From Kitasatospora aureofaciens (lineage in GTDB: Bacteria; Actinomycetota; Actinomycetes; Streptomycetales; Streptomycetaceae): 64,000 bases of DNA. The position numbers and the translations under genes were made by a program. Position 1 is the first letter of the stretch. Each line of letters opens with the position of its first letter. The notes below the pieces were generated by a model. That model had not been told where the DNA came from, ran no database searches, and was given only the letters and a program-made list of their open reading frames with translations. Location of the stretch: positions 62,001 through 126,000 of the forward strand of contig NZ_JAHTKP010000014.1 of the NCBI RefSeq assembly GCF_019192735.1, read 5' to 3'. Below, piece after piece: positions 17,541 to 26,181 of this stretch.

Positions 17541-17862
17541 GCGCGCGGTCCTACTCCTTCGCTGCTGTGGCGGGGTGCGCCGGATCGTCGGGAAACGGGC
17601 CGGGCGGGCGGGTCCGGGCCGGGGCAGGGCATCGACCCTAGCCGACCCGTGTCACCTGAGGGGAAACGGCGGGCGTCCGGTGGGAGTGCCGTGGTCGGAC
17701 CGGCAGTTCGCAGGCGCGGTAGTAGGATGCCAGGCAGTAGTTTCCACCGTGCGCAGCAGTTTCCGCCGCGGTCACCCAGTCGGCGGGTCGCCGACGGGAG
17801 CGGCATTCCGGAGTGCGGGCGACGGTGACTGGCACTCCCGCCATTGGCCGAGAGGTTTGTAC
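17541..17862. other. Divergent intergenic region manA / ppm1
   Basis: A 322-bp gap without a gene. A consensus-like -10 box TAGGAT lies at 17723-17728 on the + strand for the mannosyltransferase gene, with no clear -35. Nothing else stands out. Confidence 0.4.
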
Positions 17863-18627
17863 GTGACCGTGAACCAGCCGCGTTTTGCTGACCTCGGCAA
17901 GGTGCTGGTGATCATCCCGACCTTCAACGAGGCGGAGAACGTCGAGCGGATCGTCGGCCGGGTCCGCGCCTCGGTGCCCGAGGCGCACGTCCTGGTCGCC
18001 GACGACAACAGCCCCGACGGCACCGGCGAGCTGGCCGACAAGCTGGCCACCGAGGACCCGAACGTGCACGTCCTGCACCGCAAGGGCAAGGAGGGCCTGG
18101 GCGCCGCCTACCTCGCGGGCTTCCGCTGGGGCATCGACAACGGCTACGACGTCCTGGTCGAGATGGACGCGGACGGCTCCCACCAGCCCGAGGAGCTGGA
18201 CCGGCTGCTGAGCGCGCTGCGCGGCGCCGACCTGGTGCTCGGCTCCCGCTGGGTGCCCGGCGGCCGGGTGGTGAACTGGCCGAAGTCCCGCCTGCTGCTG
18301 TCCCGCGGCGGTTCGACGTACTCGCGCCTGATGCTGGGTGTGCCGATCCGGGACGTCACCGGCGGCTACCGGGCCTTCCGCAAGGAGACGCTGCTCGGGC
18401 TGGGCATGGACCAGGTGGCCTCCGCCGGGTACTGCTTCCAGGTCGACCTGGCCTGGCGCACGGTGAAGGCCGGGTTCAAGGTGGCCGAGGTGCCGATCAC
18501 CTTCGTCGAGCGCGAGCTCGGCGCGTCCAAGATGAGCCGCAACATCGTGATCGAGGCGCTCTGGCGGGTGACCTCCTGGGGCATCGCCGACCGGGTGGCC
18601 CGGCTGCGGGGCGCGAAGAAGCGCTGA
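17863..18627 (+). CDS. ppm1: Polyprenol-phosphate mannosyltransferase (GT2)
   Basis: Cytoplasmic GT-A enzyme of 254 residues making polyprenyl-phosphate mannose from GDP-mannose, the donor for GT-C protein and glycan mannosyltransferases. Conserved motifs are [23 protein letters not shown], the metal-binding [11 protein letters not shown] and LGSRWVPGG. It lacks the C-terminal membrane or Lnt domain seen in some homologues. GTG 17863 is chosen because AGAGG is seven bases upstream; an in-frame frame extends further back but has no ribosome site. Placement next to manA supports the role. Confidence 0.92.
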   Translation: MTVNQPRFADLGKVLVIIPTFNEAENVERIVGRVRASVPEAHVLVADDNSPDGTGELADKLATEDPNVHVLHRKGKEGLGAAYLAGFRWGIDNGYDVLVEMDADGSHQPEELDRLLSALRGADLVLGSRWVPGGRVVNWPKSRLLLSRGGSTYSRLMLGVPIRDVTGGYRAFRKETLLGLGMDQVASAGYCFQVDLAWRTVKAGFKVAEVPITFVERELGASKMSRNIVIEALWRVTSWGIADRVARLRGAKKR

Positions 18628-18638
18628 GACGTCTGACG

Positions 18639-18675
18639 AAGGGCCCGTCTGCTGGGGGACAGCAGGCGGGCCCTT
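18639..18675 (+). terminator. Terminator after ppm1
   Basis: A 15-bp stem, AAGGGCCCG-T-CTGCT with its partner (one G-T pair), has a GGGGGAC loop and starts 12 bp after the stop. Confidence 0.8.
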
Positions 18676-18724
18676 GTCGTGTCCGGAAGTGTTGTGCCCG
18701 GGGGTGTCGTGCCAGGGGGCGGGG

Positions 18725-19132
18725 TCAGCAGCCGCCCTGCTTGAGGGCGCTCTCCGGGAGGTACTGGTCGGCCCAGACGGCCAGCTCGTTGAGCGCCGGC
18801 CGCAGGGCCGCGCCGGCGTCGGTGAGGCGGTAGCTGACCCGCAGCGGCGGGCCCGCATCGACCTCGCGGAGGACCAGCCCGGCGTCGGCCAGCTCGGTCA
18901 GCCGGTCGGAGAGCATGCGCTCGCTGATGCCGGGGACGGCGCGGCGCAGCTCGGAGAAGTAGGCGGGGCCGCCGTGGTTGAGCACGCCCACCAGCAGGCC
19001 CGTCCAGCGTTTGCCGAGCAGGGAGAACACGCGGGTGAGGGCCAGCTCGACGTTGAAGCAGGTGCCCTGATCCCCGGCGCACGCCTCGGAGGCGGTCGGG
19101 ACCCGGTCGGTCACTACCTCGTGCTCGGACAT
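18725..19132 (-). CDS. HxlR-family regulator
   Basis: Winged-helix regulator of 135 residues. The core LLGKRWTGLLVGVLNHGG, FSELRRAVPGISERMLSDRL and VSYRLTDAG is diagnostic of HxlR. Three N-terminal or near-terminal cysteines (two in ACAGDQGTC, one as the last residue) could sense thiol-reactive electrophiles, as in YodB/QorR-type members. It is divergent from an azoreductase gene and probably represses it. The ATG is at 19132. Confidence 0.88.
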   Translation of the reverse strand: MSEHEVVTDRVPTASEACAGDQGTCFNVELALTRVFSLLGKRWTGLLVGVLNHGGPAYFSELRRAVPGISERMLSDRLTELADAGLVLREVDAGPPLRVSYRLTDAGAALRPALNELAVWADQYLPESALKQGGC

Positions 19133-19171
19133 GCATCCAGCCTACCGGACCGATCCCTAGTGACTGCAGAA

Positions 19172-19217
19172 AAGTAAGCTGCTACGGTACTTATAGCTGC
19201 GGCGGAAAGAGCAGCTA
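19172..19217. promoter_or_regulatory. Nested dyads between HxlR gene and azoreductase gene
   Basis: Two dyads lie just ahead of the azoreductase gene. AAGTA-N11-TACTT spans 19172-19192 and resembles TACT/AGTA-type HxlR operators. TAGCTGC-N10-GCAGCTA, a perfect 7-bp dyad, spans 19194-19217. Operator function is inferred from position. Confidence 0.5.
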
Positions 19218-19239
19218 CTAATCCCATGGAGGTACTGTC

Positions 19240-19875
19240 ATGCCCACCCTGCTGCACATCGACTCGTCCGCCGTCGCCGACGGTTCCGTCTCCCGCGAGG
19301 TCTCGGCGGCGTTCCGGGCCGCCTGGCAGGCCCAGCACCCCGACGGCACGGTGATCTACCGCGACCTGGCCGTCGACCCGATCCCGCACCTCGACGGGCA
19401 CGGCATCTCCGCCACCTTCACCCCGGCCGAGGGGCGCAGCGCCGAACAGTCCACCGCCCTCGCGCTGCGCGAGGAGCTGATGGCCGAGCTGGAGCAGGCC
19501 GACGCGATCGTCATCGGCGCCCCGATGTACAACTTCACGATCCCGTCCACCCTCAAGGCCTGGCTCGACCAGGTCATCCTGATGGGCCGCACGGCGGGGG
19601 AGACGCCCTCCGCCAAGGGCACCCCGGTCACCGTGATCGCCGCGCGCGGCGGCTCGTACGGACCCGGCGCCCCTCGCGAGCCGTACGAGTTCGTGACCAC
19701 CTACCTGGAGAAGGTGCTGACCGGCATGCTCGGGCTGGAGGTCGACTTCATCGTCCCCGAGTTCACCCTCGCACCGAAGGTCCCGGCGATGGCCGACTTC
19801 GTTCCGAAGGCCGCCGAGTCCAAGGCCAAGGCCCTGGAGGACGCCGCCCGCAAGGCCAAGGCGCTCGCCGCCTGA
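19240..19875 (+). CDS. azoR: FMN-dependent NADH-azoreductase / quinone reductase
   Basis: Flavodoxin-like NAD(P)H:quinone/azo reductase of 211 residues. MPTLLHIDSSAVADGSVS matches the FMN phosphate loop, IVIGAPMYNFTIPSTLKAWL the central family motif, and VIAARGGSYGPGAP the flavin-contacting loop. A GGAGG site lies seven bases before the ATG. It is divergent from an HxlR regulator, the usual arrangement for electrophile- or quinone-induced reductases. Confidence 0.9.
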   Translation: MPTLLHIDSSAVADGSVSREVSAAFRAAWQAQHPDGTVIYRDLAVDPIPHLDGHGISATFTPAEGRSAEQSTALALREELMAELEQADAIVIGAPMYNFTIPSTLKAWLDQVILMGRTAGETPSAKGTPVTVIAARGGSYGPGAPREPYEFVTTYLEKVLTGMLGLEVDFIVPEFTLAPKVPAMADFVPKAAESKAKALEDAARKAKALAA

Positions 19876-19905
19876 CCCGCCGGCGACCCGCATGTGACCC
19901 TCGCC

Positions 19906-19935
19906 GGAAGGCGCGCCCCGCCGGGCGCGCCTTCC
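19906..19935 (+). terminator. Terminator after azoreductase gene
   Basis: A 12-bp perfect stem, GGAAGGCGCGCC with GGCGCGCCTTCC, has a six-base loop 30 bp after the stop. Confidence 0.8.
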
Positions 19936-20008
19936 GCGTGTTCGGCCGCCCGTGCTCCCATGCTGTAGGGCGCAGGGAGTCCGACCGCCGACCCAGAGGG
20001 AGCAGCCC

Positions 20009-20950
20009 GTGACGTCGTCCCCGCCCGAGGAGAGCGCCGGCGCGGAGCGTGCGGACGCCGATGCCGTGGCGGCCGAGGAGGGGGACCGGCCCGTCCGGCC
20101 GCTGGAGGTCGACGTCTTCACCGGCCCCGAATCGGCGTTCTTCGCGACCTCCACCCTGATCCTCGGCGAGCAGACCGCGATCCTGGTCGACGCCCAGCTC
20201 ACCCGCAGCGCCGGCCGCGAACTCGCCGAATGGGTGGCCGGCAAGGGCCGCCGCCTGCTCGCCATCGTCGTCACCCACCACCACCCGGACCACTACTTCG
20301 GCGCCGAGGAAGTGCTGAAGCTTTTCCCCGAGGCCCAGCTGCTCGCCGCACCCGCCGTGGTCGACGGCATCCGGCGCACCGCCGCCGCCAAGGTCGCCCA
20401 GTGGAAGCCGGTGTACGGCGACGACATCCCCGACCACCCGCTGATCCCGGCCCCGCTGCTGCCGCAGCCGCTGATGCTCGACCGCCAGGTCATTCCCGTC
20501 CTCCTGCTCGGCCAGGGCGACTGCGGCGACTCCACGGTCGTGCACGTGCCGAGCATCCGGACCGTGATCGCCGGCGACTTCGTCTACAACGGCACGCACG
20601 TCTGGACCGCCGACACCACCCCCGCGCAGCGCACCACCTGGGGGCACAACCTCGGCCGGATCGCCGACCTCGGCGTGGACCGGGTGATCGCCGGGCACCG
20701 GGCGCCGCAACAGGGCGACGACGCGGCCCGGGTGCTCGCCTTCACCGGCGAGTACCTGCAGGACTTCGACCGGCTGCTGGCCGAGCACCCGGACGACGCG
20801 GAGGCGCTGACCACGGCGGTGAACGAGCGGTACGGGGAGCTGACGCTGCCGGTCATCCTGGAGCTGGGCGCGGCGGCGAACGTCGGGCGGGCGGCGGAGT
20901 CGGAGGAGTCGTTCGAGGAGGGGACGGCCGAGGAGGGGCCGGCAGAGTAG
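20009..20950 (+). CDS. Metallo-beta-lactamase-fold hydrolase
   Basis: A 313-residue MBL-fold protein. The metal motif is TRSAGRELAEW...VVTHHHPDHYFG (HxHxDH), followed by GDCGDSTVVHVP, AGDFVYNGTH and AGHRAP, giving a full set of metal ligands. An acidic, low-complexity N-terminus (about 30 residues) and Glu-rich C-terminus flank the domain. GTG 20009 is supported by GAGGGAG. It resembles Vmh/quorum-lactonase-like MBL proteins. The substrate cannot be deduced. It precedes mobA by 16 bp and may share its transcript. Confidence 0.82.
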   Translation: MTSSPPEESAGAERADADAVAAEEGDRPVRPLEVDVFTGPESAFFATSTLILGEQTAILVDAQLTRSAGRELAEWVAGKGRRLLAIVVTHHHPDHYFGAEEVLKLFPEAQLLAAPAVVDGIRRTAAAKVAQWKPVYGDDIPDHPLIPAPLLPQPLMLDRQVIPVLLLGQGDCGDSTVVHVPSIRTVIAGDFVYNGTHVWTADTTPAQRTTWGHNLGRIADLGVDRVIAGHRAPQQGDDAARVLAFTGEYLQDFDRLLAEHPDDAEALTTAVNERYGELTLPVILELGAAANVGRAAESEESFEEGTAEEGPAE

Positions 20951-20966
20951 GGCGGATACTGGCCGC

Positions 20967-21548
20967 ATGACGCCGTACGACGTGATCGTTCCGGCGGGCG
21001 GGGCCGCCCGGCGCCTCGGCGGGGCCGACAAGCCCGGGCTGACCGTCGGCGAGACCACCCTGCTCGACCGGGTCCTCGCCGCCTGCACCGGCGCCCGCAC
21101 CACCGTGGTGGTCGGCCCGGCCAGGCCCACCGCCGCTGCCGGCGTCCGCTGGACCCGCGAGCAGCCGCCCGGCGGCGGGCCGGTCGCCGCCGTCGCGGCC
21201 GGACTCGACCTGGTCACCGCGGAAGCGGTGCTGCTGCTCGCCGCCGACCTGCCGTTCCTGGACCGGCGGACGGTCGACCGGCTCGCCTCCGCCCTCGACC
21301 TCGGCGGCCCGGCCGTCGAGGCCGCCGTCCTGGTCGACGCCGGCGGCCGCGACCAGCCCCTCGCCGCCGCGTACCGCACCGCCGCCCTCCGCACCGCCCT
21401 GGCCGGCCTCGGCGATCCGGCCGGCCTCCCCCTGCGCCGCCTCACTGGAGGCCTCGCCACGCTGCTGGTCGCGGACACCGACAACGTGGCGTACGACTGC
21501 GACACCTGGGAGGACCTCGAACAGGCCCGGGAGCGCGACCGGGGGTAG
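20967..21548 (+). CDS. mobA: MobA-like molybdenum cofactor nucleotidyltransferase
   Basis: Nucleotidyltransferase of 193 residues with the GGxxxRxGGxxK motif (GGAARRLGGADKPGL), the acceptor-contact region REQPPGGGPVAAVAAG, the metal Asp in LAADLPFL and the closing NVAYDCDTWEDLEQA. It attaches GMP to molybdopterin. Its neighbours are a DUF6457 gene and moeA, which makes the cofactor role likely. Confidence 0.87.
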   Translation: MTPYDVIVPAGGAARRLGGADKPGLTVGETTLLDRVLAACTGARTTVVVGPARPTAAAGVRWTREQPPGGGPVAAVAAGLDLVTAEAVLLLAADLPFLDRRTVDRLASALDLGGPAVEAAVLVDAGGRDQPLAAAYRTAALRTALAGLGDPAGLPLRRLTGGLATLLVADTDNVAYDCDTWEDLEQARERDRG

Positions 21549-21670
21549 CAGCCGGGGGAGGCCGTTCCCGGGCTTCTCACCTCGGGTGTCGGCGGCCGTG
21601 AGGGAAACGACGCGCCCTGCACATGGGGTGAACATTCCGGGGAAACCGCCGATCGGGCAGCATGGGGCGC

Positions 21671-21934
21671 ATGGAGCGCACGCTGGATGACTGGATCGCC
21701 GAGGTCCGGGCCGAGCTGGGCATCGACCTGGACGTCGATGTTCGTGGACTGCTGGACCTCGCCCGGGTGGTCGCGCACGGGGTGGCTCGTCCGGCCGCGC
21801 CGTTGACCGCCTTTCTGATCGGCTACGCGGCCGCCCAGCAGGGTGGCGGGCCGGAGGCCGTTGCCGAGGCTGCCCGGCGAACTGCCGCGCTTGCCGAGCG
21901 GTGGACCGCCGCCGACGGGCCGGGCGAGCCGTGA
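21671..21934 (+). CDS. DUF6457 small protein
   Basis: Helical 87-residue protein of unknown function, TLDDWIAEVRAELGIDLDVD...RPAAPLTAFLIGYAAAQQGG. Such proteins occur next to mobA/moeA in actinobacteria. Its TGA overlaps the GTG of moeA (GTGA), implying translational coupling and a cofactor-related role. ATG 21671 is favoured; ATG 21662 would add three residues. Confidence 0.8.
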   Translation: MERTLDDWIAEVRAELGIDLDVDVRGLLDLARVVAHGVARPAAPLTAFLIGYAAAQQGGGPEAVAEAARRTAALAERWTAADGPGEP

Positions 21935-23163
21935 GCACCTTCGAGCAGTCCGTCGAGCAGTCCGTCGCGCAGTTCGTCGAGGAGGCCGTCGTGACCGGGC
22001 CCGGCGTCATGTCCTGGGCGCAGGCCCGCGCGACCGCCCGCCGGGCCGGGCTGCGCCCGCTGCCGCCGGTCGGGCTGCCGCTCGCCGCCGCGCTCGGCCA
22101 CACCCTCGCCGAACCGCTCACCGCGCTCACCGACCTGCCCGCCTTCGACACCTCCGCCATGGACGGCTGGGCGGTCGCCGGACCCGGCCCGTGGCGGGTG
22201 GCCGGGCGGCTGCTGGCCGGCCAGGCCGTCGTCGCGCCGCTTCCCGACGGTGCCGCCGTCGAGATCGCCACCGGCGCCCAACTACCGCCCGGCGCCACTG
22301 CCGTCCTGCGCCGCGAGCACGGCGCGACGGACGGCACGCTGCTGCGCGAGTGCGGCCCCCGACCGCTGACCACCGGTCAGGATGTCCGCCCGCGCGGCCA
22401 GGAGTGCCGGCGAGGTGAGGCACTGCTGCCCGGTGGCACCCCGGTCGACCCGGGGGTGCTCGGGCTCGCCGCCGCCTGCGGGCACGACCGGCTCTCGGTC
22501 CGCCGCCGCCCGGTCGTCGAACTCCTCGTCCTCGGAGACGAGTTGCTCGAATCCGGCGTGCCCGGGCCGGGCCTCGTCCGGGACGCGCTCGGCCCGCTGC
22601 TGCCGCCCTGGCTGCGCGCCGGCGGGGCGGAGGTGGCCGAAGTCCGCGCCGTCCGCGACGACTTCGGCCTGTTGCGGGACGCCCTTCGGCACTCCACCGC
22701 CGACGTCGTCGTCACCACCGGAGGAACGGCCGCCGGTCCGGTCGATTTCCTGCACCGCGCGCTCGCCGAGGCCGGCGCCCGGCTGCTGGTCGACGGCGTC
22801 GCCGTCCGCCCCGGTCACCCCATGTTGCTCGCCGAACTCCCCGGCGCGCGCCACCTGGTGGGCCTGCCGGGCAACCCGCTGGCCGCCGTCGCCGGGACCG
22901 TCACCCTCGCGCTTCCACTGCTGCATGCCCGCAGCGGACGGACCGTCGGCGGACCGGCCCCCGCACCCGCCGCCGTCGACCTGGCGGGCCATCCGACGGA
23001 CACCCGGCTGCTGCCCGTCCGGCGCACCGCCGACGGCGTCGTCCCGCTCGCCTTCGACGGGCCCGCCATGCTGCGCGGCCTCGCCCGGGCCGAGGCACTC
23101 GCCGTCGTACCGCCAGGCGGCGCGGCGGCCGGCGATCCCGTCGAGCTGCTGGAGGCTCCGTGA
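21931..23163 (+). CDS. moeA: Molybdopterin molybdotransferase MoeA
   Basis: Inserts molybdate into adenylated molybdopterin; 410 residues. The four MoeA domains are visible, with the DTSAMDGWAV signature near residue 74, VEIATGAQLPPGATAV, the MogA-like domain starting VELLVLGDEL with VVTTGGTAAGPVDF, and LPGNPLAAVAGTV. The GTG start overlaps the DUF6457 stop by four bases. A later GTG at 21991 is possible. The N-terminal 30 residues are acidic and repetitive (EQSVEQSVAQFVEE). Confidence 0.93.
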   Translation: MSTFEQSVEQSVAQFVEEAVVTGPGVMSWAQARATARRAGLRPLPPVGLPLAAALGHTLAEPLTALTDLPAFDTSAMDGWAVAGPGPWRVAGRLLAGQAVVAPLPDGAAVEIATGAQLPPGATAVLRREHGATDGTLLRECGPRPLTTGQDVRPRGQECRRGEALLPGGTPVDPGVLGLAAACGHDRLSVRRRPVVELLVLGDELLESGVPGPGLVRDALGPLLPPWLRAGGAEVAEVRAVRDDFGLLRDALRHSTADVVVTTGGTAAGPVDFLHRALAEAGARLLVDGVAVRPGHPMLLAELPGARHLVGLPGNPLAAVAGTVTLALPLLHARSGRTVGGPAPAPAAVDLAGHPTDTRLLPVRRTADGVVPLAFDGPAMLRGLARAEALAVVPPGGAAAGDPVELLEAP

Positions 23164-23215
23164 GGGCACGAGGCGGCACGGACGTCCCCCCAGGCGGACG
23201 CATAGGCAGTCGTCC

Positions 23216-23418
23216 ATGGAGGACCCGCTCACCTACGGGAACGGGCTGGACGTGGTCGAACGGCCTGTCACCCGGGCCGAGGCCGGGCACAGCCCGCGTG
23301 CGTGCGAGGACCTGGTGGTCGCGGTGGTCCGCGGCCGGCGGTGATCAACTACACCGAGCCGGAGGCCGCCGTGCTCCAGGTCACCGACCGGGTGATCGTG
23401 ATCAGGTCGGCCGCATGA
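23216..23418 (+). pseudogene. 3' relic of a TrkA-N type potassium channel, frameshifted
   Basis: Two fragments together match the C-terminal end of actinobacterial K+ channel proteins. MEDPLTYGNGLDVVERPVTR to VVAVVRGRR ends in a stop at 23342-23344. VINYTEPEAAVLQVTDRVIV then continues in another frame to a stop at 23416-23418. One missing G at about 23340 would restore a single frame. The pore and most of the TrkA-N domain are absent. Intact channel genes lie between moeA and the quinone oxidoreductase gene in related genomes (from memory), so the gene has probably been deleted and then decayed. Confidence 0.65.
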
Positions 23419-23479
23419 CGCGGCCGGTGCCCCCGACGGGTGCCTCCGGCCGGGACTGACGCGCAGTAGGTTTCGGGGC

Positions 23480-24457
23480 ATGCATGCGATGACGATTCCC
23501 GTACCCGGCGGTCCCGAGGCACTCGTCTGGGCCGAGGTGCCCGACCCGGAGCCCGGCGAGGGCGAGGTCCTGGTCGACGTGGCGGCCACCGCCGTCAACC
23601 GGGCCGATCTGCTCCAGCGGCAGGGCTTCTACAGCCCGCCGCCCGGCGCGCCGGTCTACCCCGGGCTCGAATGCTCCGGGCGGATCGCCGCCCTCGGGCC
23701 GGGCGTGTCCGGCTGGGCCGTCGGCGACGAGGTGTGCGCGCTGCTGGCGGGCGGCGGATACGCGCAGCGCGTGGCCGTGCCGACCGGGCAGCTGCTGCCG
23801 CTGCCGAAGGGGCTGAGCTTCGAGGAGGCCGCCGCGCTGCCCGAGGTGGCCTGCACGGTGTGGTCCAACGTGTTCCTCACCGCCCACCTGCGGCCCGGCG
23901 AGACCGTGCTGCTGCACGGCGGCGCCAGCGGCATCGGGACCATGGCGATCCAGCTGGCCAAGGCCGTCGGCGCCCGGGTGGCGGTCACGGCCGGCAGTGC
24001 CGAGAAGCTCGCCCGGTGCACCGAACTCGGCGCCGACATCGCGATCAACTACCGCGAGCAGGACTTCGTCGAGGCCGTCCGGGAGGCCACCGACGGGGCC
24101 GGGGCGGACGTGATCCTGGACATCATGGGCGCCAAGTACCTGCAGCGGAACGTGGACGCGCTCGCCGTAAACGGGCGGCTGGTGATCATCGGGCTGCAGG
24201 GCGGGGTGAAGGGCGAGCTCGACCTCAACACGCTGCTGCGCAAGCGCGGCGCGGTCGTCGCCACCAACCTGCGCGGCCGTCCGCTGGCCGAGAAGGCGGC
24301 CATCGTGGCGGCGGTGCGGGAGCACGTGTGGCCGCTGGTCGAGTCCGGGGTGGTGAAGCCGGTGATCGACCGGGTGCTGCCGCTGACCGACGCCGGGGCC
24401 GGGCACCAGGTGCTGGAGGCGGGGGAGCAGGTCGGGAAGGTGGTGCTGCGGGCCTGA
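23480..24457 (+). CDS. NAD(P)H-quinone oxidoreductase (zinc-independent MDR family)
   Basis: Medium-chain reductase of 325 residues, close to human TP53I3-type quinone reductases. VPGGPEALVWAEVPDPEPGE, AVNRADLLQRQGFYSPPPG and the Rossmann loop LHGGASGIGTMAIQLAK are clear. No catalytic-zinc ligands are present, as usual for this branch. It probably reduces quinones using NADPH. ATG 23480 fits the family start MHAxTIP. Confidence 0.92.
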   Translation: MHAMTIPVPGGPEALVWAEVPDPEPGEGEVLVDVAATAVNRADLLQRQGFYSPPPGAPVYPGLECSGRIAALGPGVSGWAVGDEVCALLAGGGYAQRVAVPTGQLLPLPKGLSFEEAAALPEVACTVWSNVFLTAHLRPGETVLLHGGASGIGTMAIQLAKAVGARVAVTAGSAEKLARCTELGADIAINYREQDFVEAVREATDGAGADVILDIMGAKYLQRNVDALAVNGRLVIIGLQGGVKGELDLNTLLRKRGAVVATNLRGRPLAEKAAIVAAVREHVWPLVESGVVKPVIDRVLPLTDAGAGHQVLEAGEQVGKVVLRA

Positions 24458-24584
24458 GGGGTGGGCCGAGGGGGCTGCACATGCTGTCCGAAATGCCTTG
24501 ATTGTCGGATTGTGTGAGGCTGGTCCGGAGCTGTCCCGCCGCCGACCCCGCCCCGCGCGGTCGGCCGTCGGAAGGACTCCGACC

Positions 24585-25268
24585 GTGGCCGCACCAACGC
24601 ACACGCTCCTCGGGCCGCTGCCCGCCGCTCCGCTCTCCCCTCGCACCCGTCGCCGCCGGTTCATGGCGGCGGCCGTGCTCGGGCTCGCACTTCCGCTGGC
24701 CGTCGCGACGGCGGCCGTCGCCGCCCCCACCCCGGGGGCGGCGACGAGCGCTGCGGGGTCGTCCGCGTCTCCGTCGGGGACGCCGGCTGCCTTCCTGTCG
24801 GCGGCGCCGAGCGCGACCGCTCGGGTCACGCCCGAGCCGACGGTCGCCCCGACGGTCACCCCGGCCGCCGCGCCGCAGGAACGACCGGAGATCCACCAGC
24901 GGCCGGGCGGGTGGGGCCCGCGCGCCCACCGCCATCGGCCCGCAGCCCCCAAGTGGGTCGACACCGTCCCGGAGCAGGCGCCCGACCAGACCGTCGAGCA
25001 GGCGCCGGTCCAGTCCCCGGAGCAGGCGCCCGACGCCGGCCGGCCCGCCGCCGACACAAACCCCGGCACCTCGGACACCCCGACCCCGGCCGACGACGCC
25101 GCCCCGGACACCGCCACCACCGCGACCAACCAGGCCGCCGAAGCCGTTCCCACCGTCCTCCCCGCCCGCTGGCGCGACGCCTCCACCCTCCAGCTCCCCC
25201 TGGGCGCCGGCCTCGGCCTCATCGGCTGCGGCCTGGGCCTCATCGGCCTCCGGCTCCGCAAGGGGTGA
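24585..25268 (+). CDS. Secreted, C-terminally anchored Ala/Pro-rich protein
   Basis: A 227-residue protein of unknown function. An Arg-rich n-region and hydrophobic core (SPRTRRRRFMAAAVLGLALP, then AVATAAVAA) make a probable signal peptide ending near residue 50. A Pro/Ala/Thr-rich low-complexity middle contains repeated PEQAPDQ/VEQAPVQ units (about 125-150). A single hydrophobic helix near the C-terminus is followed by RLRKG. It looks like a wall-spanning surface protein without an LPXTG motif. GTG 24585 is chosen for GAAGGA eight bases upstream. Confidence 0.62.
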   Translation: MAAPTHTLLGPLPAAPLSPRTRRRRFMAAAVLGLALPLAVATAAVAAPTPGAATSAAGSSASPSGTPAAFLSAAPSATARVTPEPTVAPTVTPAAAPQERPEIHQRPGGWGPRAHRHRPAAPKWVDTVPEQAPDQTVEQAPVQSPEQAPDAGRPAADTNPGTSDTPTPADDAAPDTATTATNQAAEAVPTVLPARWRDASTLQLPLGAGLGLIGCGLGLIGLRLRKG

Positions 25269-25572
25269 TCTTCGGCGGGAGTGGATGGCCCGGCTGTCGC
25301 CGCGGCCTCCGCAGACGCTGATGACCGAGTGGGGAGGGGGAGGTCGCTTCCGCTCGGGGTGCGGGTCGGCGATCTCGGGGGTGTGTGGTTGTGTGGGGTG
25401 CGGGGGGATTGCGGGGGAGGGGCGTGGTGGTTCGGCGGGGTGGGGCGGGAACTGAGTATCCGTACGGATTCCCGGGCGCCGCGTCGGGGCGTACCGTCGG
25501 GAGCGGCGGTGCGGGCGGTGCGTCGACCGGGGGCTTCCGCCTGACCAACCCCAGTGAGAGAGAATGTTGTTC
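25269..25572. other. Intergenic region with strong G-rich strand bias
   Basis: Between 25333 and about 25450 the + strand carries at least eight runs of four to six G separated by short spacers, a G-quadruplex-prone pattern. After it, at 25458-25469, lies the perfect palindrome ATCCGTACGGAT. The bpa start follows about 100 bp later behind GAGAGAGA. No gene is supported in this 304-bp gap. Confidence 0.55.
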
Positions 25573-26181
25573 ATGACGAATCCGATGAACGAGCGCTCGT
25601 CGCAGGAGCGCTACCAGGCCGCGGGCGGGCAGTCGCAGGACGGCCAGAAGGTGCTGATCGTCGGACCGGACGGGCTGCCCGTGGGCCAGGGGTTCACCGG
25701 CCCGGCGGGGGACGGGGACGACGACATGCCGCGTGAGCTCCCGGTGACCGAGATGGTGGAGCAGCCCGCCAAGGTCATGCGGATCGGCAGCATGATCAAG
25801 CAGCTGCTGGAGGAGGTCCGCGCGGCGCCCCTCGACGAGGCCAGCCGGGCGCGGCTGAAGGACATCCACGCCAGTTCCATCAAGGAGCTGGAGCTGGGCC
25901 TGGCCCCCGAGCTGGTCGCCGAGCTGGAGCGGCTGTCGCTGCCGTTCACCGAGGACAGCATCCCGACCGAGGCGGAGCTGCGGATCGCGCAGGCCCAGCT
26001 GGTCGGCTGGCTGGAGGGCCTGTTCCACGGCATCCAGACGGCGCTGTTCGCCCAGCAGATGGCGGCGCGGGCGCAGCTGGAGCAGATGCGCCGGGCGCTG
26101 CCGCCCGGGCTGCACGGGGGCGAGCCGGACGAGGACGAGCCGGGCCAGGGCCGCGGCATCCGTTCCGGTCCGTACCTGTAA
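25573..26181 (+). CDS. bpa: Bacterial proteasome activator Bpa
   Basis: ATP-independent ring activator of the actinobacterial 20S proteasome; 202 residues. The helical core PAKVMRIGSMIKQLLEEVRA, HASSIKELELGLAPELVAEL and QAQLVGWLEGLFHGIQTALF is nearly invariant in the family. The C-terminus SGPYL corresponds to the GQYL motif that docks into the proteasome alpha ring. N-terminal and pre-C-terminal segments are disordered. ATG 25573 is preferred over ATG 25564, which is too close to the GAGAGAGA site. Confidence 0.93.
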   Translation: MTNPMNERSSQERYQAAGGQSQDGQKVLIVGPDGLPVGQGFTGPAGDGDDDMPRELPVTEMVEQPAKVMRIGSMIKQLLEEVRAAPLDEASRARLKDIHASSIKELELGLAPELVAELERLSLPFTEDSIPTEAELRIAQAQLVGWLEGLFHGIQTALFAQQMAARAQLEQMRRALPPGLHGGEPDEDEPGQGRGIRSGPYL

